This document shows, piece by piece, positions 35,934 to 45,504 of a stretch of 64,000 bases of DNA. Each line of letters begins with the position of its first letter. Position 1 is the stretch's first letter. The notes under the pieces are model-generated. The model saw nothing but the letters and a program-made list of their open reading frames with translations. It was not told the DNA's origin and did not search any database. The DNA is taken from contig NZ_CP077092.1 in NCBI RefSeq assembly GCF_014268585.2, forward strand, positions 124,001 through 188,000. The letters are read 5' to 3'. The translations under genes and the position numbers were made by a program. This stretch comes from Pseudomonas iranensis (GTDB lineage Bacteria > Pseudomonadota > Gammaproteobacteria > Pseudomonadales > Pseudomonadaceae).

Positions 35934-36290
35934 ATGCGCTGGTCGGGATGGTCGTTGCTGTTGGCGCTGCTGTCGAGTGAAGCGTGGGCCGAGGCCTGCG
36001 TGGTGCACACGCAGGGCGAACGGCTCGACGTCAAAGTCTGTCAGCAGAACCGGACGATTCCGCAGAAATTGTTCAATGACGGCTTCTGCCAACCGACGCT
36101 GGCCGGGCAGAAGGTCGAGGTGCAATACGTCGACCAGTGCCCCAGCGGCGCTTTCGGCGTGTGCAGCAACGCGCAAGTCGCCAATATGCCCTATCGCCAG
36201 GATATCCACTATTACGGCGTGGCCACTGACGCTGCGTATCTCAAGCCGTATTGCGAAGGCCAGAGCCAGGGCGCCTGGCGCAAGCCCTGA
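35934..36290 (+). CDS. Small exported cysteine-containing protein, unknown function
   Basis: 118 residues. Signal peptide MRWSGWSLLLALLSSEAWA, then a short domain with six cysteines (ACVVHT, KVCQQN, GFCQPT, QCPSGAFGVCSN, PYCEGQ), suggesting disulfides in the periplasm. Good ribosome site (GAGGAG). Divergent from the CobW-like gene with only 40 bases between starts, and convergent with the DUF1826 gene. I recognise it only as a conserved Pseudomonas hypothetical. Confidence 0.7.
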   Translation: MRWSGWSLLLALLSSEAWAEACVVHTQGERLDVKVCQQNRTIPQKLFNDGFCQPTLAGQKVEVQYVDQCPSGAFGVCSNAQVANMPYRQDIHYYGVATDAAYLKPYCEGQSQGAWRKP

Positions 36291-36293
36291 ATT

Positions 36294-36944
36294 TCAGCCG
36301 AGCCAGTCGAGGGTCAGCAGCAGACGGCGCTCACCGGGCGCCGGTTGCGGCGAACGATGGATCAGGCCGAAGCCTTCATTGCCGTGCCATTTTTCGCCTT
36401 TGAGCAACGCGACGTCGCCGCTGTTGAGCTGGCGAATCGACGCTGCACCTTGCGGTTCGGCATCGGCCTGGCCAAGTTGCAGGCGATCCATCGCGCCCTC
36501 CTCAAGCCATTGGCTGCCGATGCCAGCGTAAGTAGTGATCAAGCGCACCGGCACGTGATCGACGTGGAAACGCGGACACATGGCCTTGTCCAGCACACGC
36601 AAACGCACGCCGATACGCCGCGCACCGAGCAGGCAGGCGAAGGCACTGATCAGCCATTTAAAATCGCTCACGAAACCTTCGAAACCTTGCAGATCACGCA
36701 GCCCTGCAGCCAGACCGGCGAGATCCGGTTCGGCATCTTCGTCGGGCAATTCCAGACACAGCGACTCGGCCAAGGGCTCGTTGAGTGACAGCACCAATTG
36801 CGCAAAATCGGCAATGTGCACGGGTAGCTGGCGCTGCCAGACGGCGAGATTGGTCTGGTCTTCCAGGATTCGCGTCAACGTTTGCGGTGTCACACCCTGG
36901 TGCTGCTGACGGGTAAGAAGCGACTGATCTTGGAGTGCGAGCAT
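36294..36944 (-). CDS. DUF1826 family protein, zigA operon
   Basis: 216 residues. CPRFHVDHVPVRLITTYAGIGSQWLEE and LLKGEKWHGNEGFGLIHRSPQPAPGERRLLLTLDW show an HxD...H arrangement reminiscent of a cupin or 2-oxoglutarate dioxygenase core (inference). Its start codon overlaps the zigA stop by one base (TGATG), so it is translationally coupled and should be induced with zigA under zinc shortage. DUF1826 genes are commonly found beside zinc-regulated COG0523 GTPases. Biochemical role unknown. Confidence 0.78.
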   Translation of the reverse strand: MLALQDQSLLTRQQHQGVTPQTLTRILEDQTNLAVWQRQLPVHIADFAQLVLSLNEPLAESLCLELPDEDAEPDLAGLAAGLRDLQGFEGFVSDFKWLISAFACLLGARRIGVRLRVLDKAMCPRFHVDHVPVRLITTYAGIGSQWLEEGAMDRLQLGQADAEPQGAASIRQLNSGDVALLKGEKWHGNEGFGLIHRSPQPAPGERRLLLTLDWLG

Positions 36945-38149
36945 CAGGCGGCCTCTTCGTGCCAAGGGCCGAATGGATCAGGCAGCGAACGCCAGCCTTC
37001 TACACCCATGGCCATTTCTTCGTCGGTCAGCAGACAGGCATCGAGTTCGGCGGAGAGCTGTAGGAAATCTATGTTCTGACCGATGAAAACCAGCTCCTGG
37101 CGGCAATCTCCTACGCTTGGAATCCAGTTTCCCATGATCGCCTGGGCGCTTTCCTGATCTTCGGGCCATTGATTCTTTGGCACGAAACGCCACCAGCGAC
37201 CGGCGAATCCATGACGCATCAAGCCACCGGCCTGGGACCAGCTACCGGCATCGGTGGGTTTGCTGGCGAGCCAGAAGAAGCCTTTGGAGCGCAGCAGCTT
37301 GCCGTTCAGCCAAGGCCGATCAATGAAGCTGAAGAAACGTTGCGGGTGAAATGGCCGGCGCGCGCGGTAGGCCGTCGAGGCGATGCCGTATTCCTGTGTT
37401 TCCGGGACGTGCTCACCGCGCAATTCCTTTAGCCATCCGGGCGCTTGTGCGGCCTGATCGAAATCGAAACGATCGGTGTTGAGGATTTTTTCCAGTGGGA
37501 TTTCGCCCATCACCATTGGAATGATTTCAGCCTGGGCATTGAGGCGCTTGAGGATGGCGGTGAGTTCTTCACGCTCGTGCTGGCTGATCAGGTCGATTTT
37601 GCTGATCAGCAGGACGTCGGCAAACTCGATCTGCTCGATCAACAGATCGGTGATGGAACGCTCGTCTTCTTCACCGAGAATCTCGCCGCGAGAGGCGAGG
37701 CTTTCGGCCGCCTGGTAATCGAGCAGGAAATTCACACCGTCGACCACGGTGACCATAGTATCGAGGCGAGCAATGTCGGCGAGGCTTTGCCCCTGTTCAT
37801 CGCGGAAGGTGAAGGTTTCAGCGACCGGAAGCGGTTCGGAAATGCCGGTTGATTCGATCAGCAGGTAATCGAAACGATCCTCGCGAGCGAGTTTGCTGAC
37901 TTCTTCAAGGAGGTCTTCACGTAACGTACAGCAGATACAGCCATTGCTCATTTCGATGAGTTTTTCCTCAGCGCGGTTCAGGCTGACATCACGCTGGACT
38001 TCACTGCCATCGATGTTGATCTCGCTCATATCGTTGACGATCACCGCAACGCGCAAGCCGTCTCGGTTACGTAGTACGTAATTCAAAAGTGTACTTTTTC
38101 CCGCGCCGAGAAATCCTGAAAGTACGGTGACGGGCAATTTGGCTGACAT
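36944..38149 (-). CDS. zigA: Zinc metallochaperone GTPase ZigA (COG0523)
   Basis: 401 residues. P-loop [16 protein letters not shown] (~10-25), EINIDGSEV, the CxCC zinc site [13 protein letters not shown] near 70, [18 protein letters not shown], and the guanine motif SKIDLIS. C-terminal CobW domain [15 protein letters not shown] with GFFWLASKP and a late HEEAA. These proteins are made under zinc starvation and hand zinc to essential enzymes. Start [12 protein letters not shown] with AAGGAT eight bases upstream; the longer open frame is rejected. A perfect Zur-box palindrome lies 123 bases upstream. First gene of the zigA-DUF1826 pair. Confidence 0.92.
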   Translation of the reverse strand: MSAKLPVTVLSGFLGAGKSTLLNYVLRNRDGLRVAVIVNDMSEINIDGSEVQRDVSLNRAEEKLIEMSNGCICCTLREDLLEEVSKLAREDRFDYLLIESTGISEPLPVAETFTFRDEQGQSLADIARLDTMVTVVDGVNFLLDYQAAESLASRGEILGEEDERSITDLLIEQIEFADVLLISKIDLISQHEREELTAILKRLNAQAEIIPMVMGEIPLEKILNTDRFDFDQAAQAPGWLKELRGEHVPETQEYGIASTAYRARRPFHPQRFFSFIDRPWLNGKLLRSKGFFWLASKPTDAGSWSQAGGLMRHGFAGRWWRFVPKNQWPEDQESAQAIMGNWIPSVGDCRQELVFIGQNIDFLQLSAELDACLLTDEEMAMGVEGWRSLPDPFGPWHEEAA

Positions 38150-38271
38150 TGGATAATCCTTATAAATGGCAGCCGATTTGCGCTTTGAGGTGCGCTTGGC
38201 GTGTTGCGCTTCATTTAACCGGGTCAAAGAAGGCATACGATTGATCGGCAGCTCAGGCTGGTTGCTGCCTA

Positions 38272-38286
38272 TGTTATAGTATAACA
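38272..38286. promoter_or_regulatory. Zur box TGTTATAGTATAACA between zigA and a small exported-protein gene
   Basis: A perfect 15-base palindrome (7-1-7) matching the GTTATA-N-TATAAC core of proteobacterial Zur sites. It lies between divergent starts at 38149 and 38355 and could repress both when zinc is sufficient. Confidence 0.85.
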
Positions 38287-38354
38287 ACTCGAGCTTGCCA
38301 GTCCGACGCAGGAGATTTCGCAAATTGCCGCACCACCGATCGTGGAAACTCGCG

Positions 38355-38732
38355 ATGAACAATGCTCTGAAATACTTGCTTTTGAGCTTTGCTACGTCGC
38401 TGGCCGGTCAAGCCCAAGCGCAAATGCCGGCGCTCGCGCACTGCACACGCAGCGCTAATCTGCTGGCCTGTGTAGACGCCGACGGCAATGCCTATAGCGT
38501 CAATACGGTAGGTTCCACGCTTTACCTGCGCGGATTCGAGAAGGACGGCCATCGCTATTGGGCGCAGACCAACAGCCGCTTCGGCCAATTAACCTTTTTT
38601 ACCGGGATTGCCTCCGATGGCGAGGCTTGGGTTGGCTACACCCGTCGTGTCGGCTGGACGACCATCAACCGTTTTTCCAGCTCGGGAGGGAGCAGCGCCA
38701 GATTCACTTGCAGCCGGATGACGGGCTGCTAG
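38355..38732 (+). CDS. Small exported protein, probably Zur-controlled
   Basis: 125 residues. Signal peptide [22 protein letters not shown]; the mature part has [53 protein letters not shown], and a C-terminal pair of cysteines, so it is likely periplasmic with disulfides. Its start is 68 bases after a perfect Zur box shared with divergent zigA. I do not recognise a family; expression under zinc shortage is the only clue to its role. Confidence 0.72.
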   Translation: MNNALKYLLLSFATSLAGQAQAQMPALAHCTRSANLLACVDADGNAYSVNTVGSTLYLRGFEKDGHRYWAQTNSRFGQLTFFTGIASDGEAWVGYTRRVGWTTINRFSSSGGSSARFTCSRMTGC

Positions 38733-38770
38733 TGAAAACCTTTTCATGAAAAAAGCATCGCTGAATGGAT

Positions 38771-38785
38771 TGTTATAATGTAACG
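38771..38785 (+). promoter_or_regulatory. Zur box TGTTATAATGTAACG upstream of folE2-znuCBA
   Basis: Near-palindrome GTTATA-A-TGTAAC, one pair off perfect in the arms, 30 bases before the folE2 start. Confidence 0.82.
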
Positions 38786-38815
38786 TAAATAGAGATCAAC
38801 ACGACGGTCTCAACC

Positions 38816-39712
38816 ATGAATGCTCTTACTCTCCCGGATATCGCCGCCCAATCTGCGCGTCAGGCACTGCCACTCGATTGGGTAGGCATGCGTGGGATTG
38901 CTCTACCCGTTGTGCTTGAAGGCCACCGCCTCAGCGCCAGAGTCGACGCTGGCGTGAGTCTCGATGATGGTGAAGCGCGTGGCATTCACATGTCGCGCTT
39001 GTATCTGGCACTCGAAGCCCTCGAACAGCGAAGCCTTTCTCCCGCTCTATTGCACCAAATACTCGGGTGTTTTTTGGCAAGCCACCAAGGCTTATCCGAG
39101 TGCGCATATCTGAATATTCACACCGAATTGTTGCTGAAGAGACCCGCCTTGGTCAGCCCCTTGGCTGGCTGGAAATCCTATCCGGCGACGATTTCAGCAA
39201 GCCTGAAACAGCAAATGTTCCACGTGGAACTAAAAATTGAACTGCCCTATTCCTCGACATGCCCGTGCTCCGCAGCCTTGGCAAGGCAATTGATCCAGCA
39301 GCAGTTCGTCGATGATTTCGCCAACAAGTCTCTGCAACACGCGGATGTCTTGGCATGGCTCGGCTCAACCAAAGGGATCGTAGCGACACCGCACAGCCAG
39401 CGCAGCTATGCGCAACTGCACCTGCATCTCGACAATTTCATCGACGAGCTACCGCTGACCGCGATCATCAATGACGCTGAAGCAGCCCTCGGCACCGCCG
39501 TGCAGACCGCAGTGAAGCGCCCCGACGAGCAAGCCTTCGCACTCGCCAATGGGCAAAACCTGATGTTCTGCGAAGACGCCGCGCGCCGCCTCAATCTGGC
39601 ACTGCAGCGCACGCCCGGCATCAACCAATTCCACATCCGCGTGATCCACGCCGAAAGCCTGCATGCCCATGACGCCGTCGCCGAAAGCAGCTGGCGACGG
39701 GAGCAAAAATGA
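38816..39712 (+). CDS. folE2: GTP cyclohydrolase FolE2 (type IB, zinc-independent)
   Basis: 298 residues. LPLDWVGMRGIALPVVLEG at the N-terminus, ARGIHMSRLYLALE, and the conserved metal/substrate cysteine motif SSTCPCSAALARQL near residue 150. It makes 7,8-dihydroneopterin triphosphate for folate and queuosine, replacing the zinc enzyme FolE when zinc is scarce; other metals can serve. A Zur box lies just upstream, and the stop overlaps the next start (ATGA), so it heads the znuCBA operon. The gene contains a parS-like palindrome at 39217-39230. Confidence 0.95.
   Translation: MNALTLPDIAAQSARQALPLDWVGMRGIALPVVLEGHRLSARVDAGVSLDDGEARGIHMSRLYLALEALEQRSLSPALLHQILGCFLASHQGLSECAYLNIHTELLLKRPALVSPLAGWKSYPATISASLKQQMFHVELKIELPYSSTCPCSAALARQLIQQQFVDDFANKSLQHADVLAWLGSTKGIVATPHSQRSYAQLHLHLDNFIDELPLTAIINDAEAALGTAVQTAVKRPDEQAFALANGQNLMFCEDAARRLNLALQRTPGINQFHIRVIHAESLHAHDAVAESSWRREQK
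39217..39230. other. parS-like palindrome GTTCCACGTGGAAC inside folE2
   Basis: A perfect 14-base palindrome identical to the core of the Pseudomonas ParB-binding site parS. It sits in coding sequence (FHVE codons of folE2) and is flanked by T on both sides, exactly as the second copy at 48613. Confidence 0.85.
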
Positions 39713-40377
39713 TCCGCTGCCAATCCTTGGTATGGGGCGCACCCGGCCAACCGCTGACGACGCCTTTGAGTCTTGAGTTCGAAAGCGCCAGCCTGACCGC
39801 AATCATCGGCGCCAACGGCTGCGGCAAAAGCAGTCTGCTGAAAGTCATCGCCGGTTTGCAGAAGCCCTTGGCCGGCAAGGTGGAAATGGCTGTTCCACGC
39901 CAAAGCGGCATTTCCTTTCTGCCGCAACAGCAACATTTGGATCGGCAGTTTCCAATCAGCCTCGAAGAGCTCATCGCCGCAGGTTTCTGGGGCCGTCGGC
40001 TCTCGACACAGCTGCGCACGCAGCGACTGAAAAACGCATTGGAAGACTGGCATTTGAGTGGGCTCGAACAGCGTCCGTTGATGGCCCTGTCCGGCGGTGA
40101 GCTACAACGTGCCCTGCTCGCGCGACTGAGCCTTGCTGACGCCCCGGTGCTGTTGCTGGACGAACCGCACGCCGCACTCGACGAACTCGGCCAGCAATTG
40201 CTCTGGCAACACATTCACCACTGGCACGCCGAGGGCCGGACACTGCTTGTGGTCTGCCATGACCTGGCGGCTGTCCGCCAACACATTCCGCATACCCTGC
40301 TGATCAAAAACGGCCACTGCGTGTACGGAACCAGCCGAGAACTGATCCAGCCAACACCGCACATGCAGGTCGCCTGA
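39709..40377 (+). CDS. znuC: Zinc ABC transporter ATPase (ZnuC-like)
   Basis: 222 residues. Walker A IIGANGCGKSSLLK (~33-46), Q-loop SFLPQQQHLDRQF, signature LSGGELQRALLARL near 130, Walker B VLLLDEPHAALD and the switch histidine LVVCHDL. It starts inside the folE2 stop and its own stop overlaps the permease start (TGATG). Drives zinc import with the two genes after it. The classic Pseudomonas znuA-zur-znuC-znuB locus is organised differently, so this is probably a second, Zur-controlled system; the symbol is functional. Confidence 0.85.
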   Translation: MIRCQSLVWGAPGQPLTTPLSLEFESASLTAIIGANGCGKSSLLKVIAGLQKPLAGKVEMAVPRQSGISFLPQQQHLDRQFPISLEELIAAGFWGRRLSTQLRTQRLKNALEDWHLSGLEQRPLMALSGGELQRALLARLSLADAPVLLLDEPHAALDELGQQLLWQHIHHWHAEGRTLLVVCHDLAAVRQHIPHTLLIKNGHCVYGTSRELIQPTPHMQVA

Positions 40378-41246
40378 TGCTCGCCACCGTCAGCCATTTC
40401 TGGCAGCCGTTCAGCGAATTCGTGTTCATGCGCCGCGCCTTGCTCGGCGGCCTGGTGCTGGCATGCAGCACGGCGCCCTTGGGTGTTTTTCTGATACTCA
40501 GGCGTATGAGTTTGATCGGTGACGCCGTCGCCCACGGCATTCTCCCTGGTGCAGCGCTGGGATTCTGGTTTGCCGGTTTGAGTCTTCCCGCACTCACCCT
40601 CGGTGGCTTGGGAGCCGGGCTGAGCATGGCCGGACTCGCGGCCTGGATCACCCGGCGAACGGGGTTGCGAGAAGATGCCAGCCTCGCCGCGATCTATCCG
40701 ATCTCACTGGCCAGCGGCGTTTTGATCCTTGGCATCGCCGGCAAGCGCCTCGACCTTCTGCACTTGCTGTTCGGCTCAGCGTTGGCCGTAGACGGGCCGA
40801 CACTGACCGGCATGCTGTGGGTCTCGGCGGTCAGCCTCATGGCGATGGCGGCGATCTACAAACCTCTGCTGCTGGACACACTGGACCCATTGTTCTTGCG
40901 CACGGTCAGTCGCCTCGGGCCGCTGGCTCATGGCGTGTTCCTGACTCTGGTCGTGCTGAATCTGGTGATCGGCTTTCAGGCCATCGGCGCACTGATGGTA
41001 GTCGGCCTGATGATGCTTCCGGCTGCTGCGTCGAGATTTTGGAGTCGCCGCCTACCGCTACTGATCGCCATCGCCGCGGTCATGGGCTGCGTGTCTGTGT
41101 GGCTCGGCTTGCTGCTGTCGTTCTACTACTCGCTGCCCAGCGGCCCGGCCATCGTGCTGGTCACGGGGGTCGGCTATCTGCTGTCGGTGGTGTTCGGACC
41201 GGTTCACGGTTTGCTGCGCCGCCCGCCTTTGCTCACATCCCAATGA
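40377..41246 (+). CDS. znuB: Zinc ABC transporter permease (ZnuB-like)
   Basis: 289 residues, about eight membrane helices of the ABC-3 family: RALLGGLVLACSTAPLGVFLILRRMSLIGDAVAHGILPGAALGFW near the start (the AVAHGILPG loop is a family hallmark), LEDASLAAIYPI-like cytoplasmic loop and FQAIGALMVVGLMMLPAAASRFW near 205. Sits between the ATPase and binding protein genes and shares their transcript. Confidence 0.88.
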   Translation: MLATVSHFWQPFSEFVFMRRALLGGLVLACSTAPLGVFLILRRMSLIGDAVAHGILPGAALGFWFAGLSLPALTLGGLGAGLSMAGLAAWITRRTGLREDASLAAIYPISLASGVLILGIAGKRLDLLHLLFGSALAVDGPTLTGMLWVSAVSLMAMAAIYKPLLLDTLDPLFLRTVSRLGPLAHGVFLTLVVLNLVIGFQAIGALMVVGLMMLPAAASRFWSRRLPLLIAIAAVMGCVSVWLGLLLSFYYSLPSGPAIVLVTGVGYLLSVVFGPVHGLLRRPPLLTSQ

Positions 41247-41257
41247 GGTGTTTCCCG

Positions 41258-42133
41258 ATGCGCGCTCTACTCGTGCTGTTCAGCCTGATGCTGTCGATGT
41301 CCTTGTCAGCCGCCGAAAAACTGCCGGTGGTCACCAGCTTCAGCATCCTTGCCGACATGGTTCATCAGGTCGGCGGCGAGCACGTTGAGATCACCAACAT
41401 GGTCGGCGCGGACGCCGATGCGCACACCTACGAGCCGACACCGGACGATGCCAAGGCGTTGCTCAAAGCCAAAGTGATCATCAAGAACGGCCTCGGTTTC
41501 GAACCTTGGCTGGATCGCCTGGTGACCAGCACCGACAGCAAGGCAACGGTGATCAGTGCCAGTCGCGGGGTGATTCCACGTTCGCTCGATGAAGATGGCG
41601 AAACCGTTCCGGATCCACACGCCTGGCACAATCTGGCGAACGCTGAGTTGTACGTCGCCAACATCACCAAGGCGCTGATCGCCGCCGACCCGGCCAACAA
41701 GGCTGACTACGAGCGCAACAGCCAGACCTACCTCAAGCAGATCTATGCCCTGCTCGCCGAAGCCAAAAACAAACTCGGCGCGCTGCCGCCGGGTAATCGC
41801 AAGATCGTCACCAGCCACGATGCCTTTGGCTATCTGGGTCAGGCCTATGGCATCGACTTTATCGCGCCACAGGGTTTATCCACCGAACGCGAACCCTCCG
41901 CCGCCGAAGTGGCTGCGCTGATCAGGCAGATTCGCCAGGCCAAGGTCAAAGCGGTGTTCATGGAAAACATCAAGGACGCGCGCCTGCTCAAGCAGATCGC
42001 GGATGAAAGCGGCGCGCACATTGGCGGCACGCTGTACTCGGATGCACTGGCGGCGAGCGGACCGGCGAGCACCTTTACCGGACTGTTCGAATACAACCTC
42101 AATACGCTGTACAAGGCGTTGAGTCAGCCATGA
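41258..42133 (+). CDS. znuA: Zinc ABC transporter binding protein (ZnuA/TroA-like)
   Basis: 291 residues. Signal peptide MRALLVLFSLMLSMSLSAA, then the cluster A-I metal-binding fold: VVTSFSILADMVHQVGG, GADADAHTYEPTPDDAKAL (first ligand His), DPHAWHNLANAEL (second), KIVTSHDAFGYLGQAYGI (third) and a late GGTLYSDAL with the aspartate ligand. There is no long His-rich loop, unlike ZnuA of E. coli, so manganese or a broader range cannot be excluded; the Zur box favours zinc. Last gene of the folE2-znuCBA operon. Confidence 0.88.
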   Translation: MRALLVLFSLMLSMSLSAAEKLPVVTSFSILADMVHQVGGEHVEITNMVGADADAHTYEPTPDDAKALLKAKVIIKNGLGFEPWLDRLVTSTDSKATVISASRGVIPRSLDEDGETVPDPHAWHNLANAELYVANITKALIAADPANKADYERNSQTYLKQIYALLAEAKNKLGALPPGNRKIVTSHDAFGYLGQAYGIDFIAPQGLSTEREPSAAEVAALIRQIRQAKVKAVFMENIKDARLLKQIADESGAHIGGTLYSDALAASGPASTFTGLFEYNLNTLYKALSQP

Positions 42134-42155
42134 CTTGAGGTGCACTTCCGATCTA

Positions 42156-42203
42156 TTCGCGAGCAGGCTCGCTCCCACAGTTGGAATGGGTTCCAACTGT
42201 GGG
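42156..42203. repeat. REP arm with a decayed partner
   Basis: A complete reverse arm at 42156-42178 is followed by CAGTTGGAA-TGGG-TTCCAACTG and GTGGGCG. The spacer resembles that of the outward REP pairs at 33.4 and 53.3 kb, and the second arm has degenerated after GTGGG. Confidence 0.8.
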
Positions 42204-42216
42204 CGTCGCAGAGGGT

Positions 42217-42735
42217 TTAAGCGCGGGGTTTTACCGTGCCGCAATCCTGACCCAGCCACACCGCACGGGTTTCGAGACTGCCCTTCTGGTTGATGCCGAT
42301 GGCGTTGAAGGTGCCATTGGCAACGGTGGTGAATTCGCGGTCACTGAGGAATGTCGCCACGCCTGTGCCCTGGGCTTTCGGGCAGCTGAAGCGGAATTTC
42401 CACTGGTTGCCGGTGCGCTCGGTGATTTGCTGCTTGCAGCCCGATTGCGGGTCGGCCAACGGGATGTCGTTGGTCGCAACCTGCTGCGGCGTCAGGCAAG
42501 CGCGGATGCCTTTGCCGCCGATGTTGATGCCGTTCTTCTCCAGCGCCGCGCGCTGCTGCGGGGTGATCTGGCCTTGAATCTGGCCAAGGATCGATTGCAC
42601 ATCCATGGCCTGATCATCGACCTTCAGATTGCTCGAAGACATTTCCCACAACCCCGGCTGCAGCATTTGCGCCTGCGCAACCACCGGTAATGCCAAACCC
42701 AGGCCCAGCGCCAAACCCAGCAGACGAACGTTCAT
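42217..42735 (-). CDS. DUF3617 family exported protein
   Basis: 172 residues. Signal peptide MNVRLLGLALGLGLALPVVAQA; mature part MLQPGLWEMSSSNLKVDDQAMDVQSIL, then IRACLTPQQVATNDIPL, CKQQITERTGNQWKFRFSC and GTGVATFLSDREFTTVANGTF, the DUF3617 pattern with four conserved cysteines. Periplasmic, function unknown. Single gene. Confidence 0.85.
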   Translation of the reverse strand: MNVRLLGLALGLGLALPVVAQAQMLQPGLWEMSSSNLKVDDQAMDVQSILGQIQGQITPQQRAALEKNGINIGGKGIRACLTPQQVATNDIPLADPQSGCKQQITERTGNQWKFRFSCPKAQGTGVATFLSDREFTTVANGTFNAIGINQKGSLETRAVWLGQDCGTVKPRA

Positions 42736-42866
42736 CGAGTAACTCCTGATCAGTTGTGGCCGTTAGACGCCGGCCGGTTGCGTCGGTTCATGCACCGATT
42801 AAATGGAGACATTCGCCGCAGAACATGGTCTGTTAAGCATTGCATCTCACGGAGCAAGGCTGCCCC

Positions 42867-44306
42867 ATGGATTTTTTCGGACCGCACATTTTCGGTTACC
42901 TGATCGCCCTGTTGCACACACTCGGTTCGATCGCTGCGATCCATGCGGTGCTCACCGTGCGCACTGCGCAAGGCTCGATCGCTTGGGCATTGTCGCTGAT
43001 CTTCATTCCCTACCTCACGCTTATTCCATATCTGGTATTTGGTCGCAGCACCTTCGATGGCTACATCAAGGCGCGGCGCCAGGCCAACGAGCAGATGCGC
43101 CTGGCCATCTCAGAATTGAACTGGCGCCCATGGGTTGAAGAAGCCCTGGCCGCTCGCGCGTCGAGTGCCTACGCCTCACTGCGCGCAATGCCGAAACTGG
43201 GGCGCATGCCGTGCCTGGCGAACAACGAGGTGCAACTGCTGGTGAACGGCACCGCGACTTTCGATGCGATTTTTCAGGCGATCGCACAAGCGAAGGAAGC
43301 CGTGCTGATCCAGTTCTTCATCATTCACGACGATCGGCTGGGCCAGCGTTTGCGTGATTTGCTGTTGAAGAAAGCCGCCGAAGGCGTGTCCATTCATTTG
43401 CTCTATGACCGCATTGGCAGCCATGCCCTGCCCCATCATTACGTGCAGGCGCTGCGTGATGCCGGCGTCGAGGTCAAAGCCTTTGCCACGCGCAGCGGCT
43501 GGCTCAACCGCTTTCAGGTCAACTTCCGCAACCACCGCAAAATCGTTGTGGTCGATGGCGTAGTCGGCTTTGTCGGCGGGCATAACGTCGGCGATGAATA
43601 CATGGGTGAGAAGCCACCATTGGCGCCGTGGCGTGACACCCACGTCAAAGTCCGCGGGCCGGTGGTGGCCTGCATGCAGGAATCGTTCGCCGAAGATTGG
43701 TTCTGGGCTGCTCGTACTCTGCCGCCGTTGATCCTTCCGGATACATACCCGGAGGATGGCGTGCTTTGCCAATTGCTCGCCAGCGGCCCGGCGGATGCCT
43801 ACGAAACCTGCTCGCTGTTTTTCGTCGAAGCCATTCACGCAGCAACGCAACGCGTATGGATCACCAGCCCTTACTTCGTCCCGGACGAAGCGGTGTTCGC
43901 GGCATTGAGGTTGGCGGTGTTGCGTGGTATCGATGTGCGCCTGCTGTTGCCGTCACGGCCTGATCACCGCATTGTCTATGCCGCGTCCAGCCTGTATGCC
44001 TTCGAGGCGGTGCGTGCCGGCGTGCGGGTGTTCCGCTATCGACCGGGTTTTCTGCATCAGAAAGTGGTGTTGATCGACAGCGAAATCAGCGCCATCGGCA
44101 GCGCCAATCTGGACAATCGCTCGTTCCGCCTGAATTTCGAAGTGATGTTGCTGACCGTCGACAGCGAGTTCGCCGCCGCCGTGGAACACATGCTCAATGA
44201 CGATTTCGCCCTGGCCGATGAAGTGGCCAAAGAAGAAAGCCGGGAGATCCATCGCCTGCAACAGGTCGGCATGCGGATCGCCCGGCTGATTTCGCCGATA
44301 CTCTGA
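42867..44306 (+). CDS. cls: Cardiolipin synthase (ClsA type)
   Basis: 479 residues. Two N-terminal membrane helices ([45 protein letters not shown]), then two phospholipase D catalytic motifs: [25 protein letters not shown] (HxK near 220) and [24 protein letters not shown] (HxK near 400). Condenses two phosphatidylglycerols to cardiolipin. ATG 42867 with GGAG/AAGG upstream; an in-frame TTG nine codons earlier is less likely. Faces the CFA-type gene tail to tail. Confidence 0.95.
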   Translation: MDFFGPHIFGYLIALLHTLGSIAAIHAVLTVRTAQGSIAWALSLIFIPYLTLIPYLVFGRSTFDGYIKARRQANEQMRLAISELNWRPWVEEALAARASSAYASLRAMPKLGRMPCLANNEVQLLVNGTATFDAIFQAIAQAKEAVLIQFFIIHDDRLGQRLRDLLLKKAAEGVSIHLLYDRIGSHALPHHYVQALRDAGVEVKAFATRSGWLNRFQVNFRNHRKIVVVDGVVGFVGGHNVGDEYMGEKPPLAPWRDTHVKVRGPVVACMQESFAEDWFWAARTLPPLILPDTYPEDGVLCQLLASGPADAYETCSLFFVEAIHAATQRVWITSPYFVPDEAVFAALRLAVLRGIDVRLLLPSRPDHRIVYAASSLYAFEAVRAGVRVFRYRPGFLHQKVVLIDSEISAIGSANLDNRSFRLNFEVMLLTVDSEFAAAVEHMLNDDFALADEVAKEESREIHRLQQVGMRIARLISPIL

Positions 44307-44316
44307 GCGCCCCGTT

Positions 44317-45504
44317 TCAGGGGTGGTAGATGTCGTCGCGGGTCCAGGGCAGTTCGTGGCTGCCATCCGGATGCGCTTTCACGGCGAGGATCTGATGCAG
44401 GTTGATCCAGCCCCGGGCAAAGGCGTACGCGCAACCGGCCAGATACAGACGCCAGATACGCAGTGCTTGCTCAGGCACCAGTTTCGCCGCAGCTTCGAGG
44501 TTATCCTCCAGTCGCTCACTCCAGTGATCGAGCGTGCGCGCGTAGTGCAGGCGCAAGCTTTCGACATCGACGATTTCCAGCCCGGCTTCACTGATCTCGG
44601 CTGAGATCATAGCCAGATGCGGTAGCTCGCCGTTAGGGAACACGTATTTTTCAATGAAGTCGCCAGCGCCCCGTCCAACCGGGCGGCCATCGGTGTGCTT
44701 GGCGGTGATGCCGTGGTTCATCACCAGGCCGCCCTCCTTCACCGCGCCGAACAGCGTTGCGCAATACTCGGCGAGATTGGCATGACCAACGTGTTCGAAC
44801 ATGCCGACGCTGACAACCTTGTCGAAGCGGCCGTCCTGCGGCAGATCGCGGTAGTCGACCAATTGCAGTTCGACCTGATCTTCCAGACCTTCGGCCTTGA
44901 CCCGCTCCTGCGCCAGCGCCAACTGTTCCTTGCTCAAAGTAATACCGAACACCTTTACGCCGAACTCTCGCGCCGCATACCGCGCCAGACCGCCCCAACC
45001 ACAGCCGACATCCAGCAGATACTCGCCTGGCTGCAAGCGCAGCTTGCGGCACAAATGACGGAATTTGGCTTGCTGCGCCTGCTCGAGGGTTTCGCTACCG
45101 GTTTCGAAATAGGCACAGGAATACACCATGTCGCTGTCCAGCCACAGCTGGTAGAACGCATTCGACAGGTCGTAGTGATAGGAAATGGCCTTGGCGTCGG
45201 TGTCTTTGTCGTGATGCGCACGCACCGGCTGACTCTCTTCGTCTTCGTCGAGCAGCGCATTGCTCAATTCATCGCAAACCCGGATGACCTCGCTGATCGA
45301 GCCCTCCAGTTCCAACTTGCCTTCGACGAACGCCGCACCCAGCGCATCCAGGCTTGGGTGGGTGAATTGAGTAACCATCTGCGGATCCTTGACGACGATG
45401 GTTACGCTGGGCGTCGGCCCTAGATTGAACTCGTGGCCGTCCCAGAGTCGCAGGCGAAGCGGTAACTGCAGATTCTGTAAGGCCGGTGGAAGTTGCGCGA
45501 GCAT
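44317..45504 (-). CDS. Cyclopropane-fatty-acyl-phospholipid synthase family methyltransferase
   Basis: 395 residues. AISYHYDLSNAFYQLWLDSDMVYSCAYF is the CFA synthase lipid-side motif; LLDVGCGWGGLARYAA near 170 is the SAM site; FDKVVSVGMFEHVGHANL and the active-site region near 355 (IWRLYLAGCAYAFARGWI) follow. It resembles PA5546, one of the CFA-type paralogues. Whether it makes cyclopropanes or another lipid methylation is not decidable. Convergent with cls, 10 bases apart. Confidence 0.88.
   Translation of the reverse strand: MLAQLPPALQNLQLPLRLRLWDGHEFNLGPTPSVTIVVKDPQMVTQFTHPSLDALGAAFVEGKLELEGSISEVIRVCDELSNALLDEDEESQPVRAHHDKDTDAKAISYHYDLSNAFYQLWLDSDMVYSCAYFETGSETLEQAQQAKFRHLCRKLRLQPGEYLLDVGCGWGGLARYAAREFGVKVFGITLSKEQLALAQERVKAEGLEDQVELQLVDYRDLPQDGRFDKVVSVGMFEHVGHANLAEYCATLFGAVKEGGLVMNHGITAKHTDGRPVGRGAGDFIEKYVFPNGELPHLAMISAEISEAGLEIVDVESLRLHYARTLDHWSERLEDNLEAAAKLVPEQALRIWRLYLAGCAYAFARGWINLHQILAVKAHPDGSHELPWTRDDIYHP

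Noticed and set aside
39895..39908. Third parS-like string (TGTTCCACGCC) in znuC
   Set aside because: Only the left half matches; the right half of the palindrome is missing.
44309..44323. CCCC/GGGG hairpin between cls and the CFA-type gene as terminator
   Set aside because: The stem is only four pairs and no T run follows in either direction.
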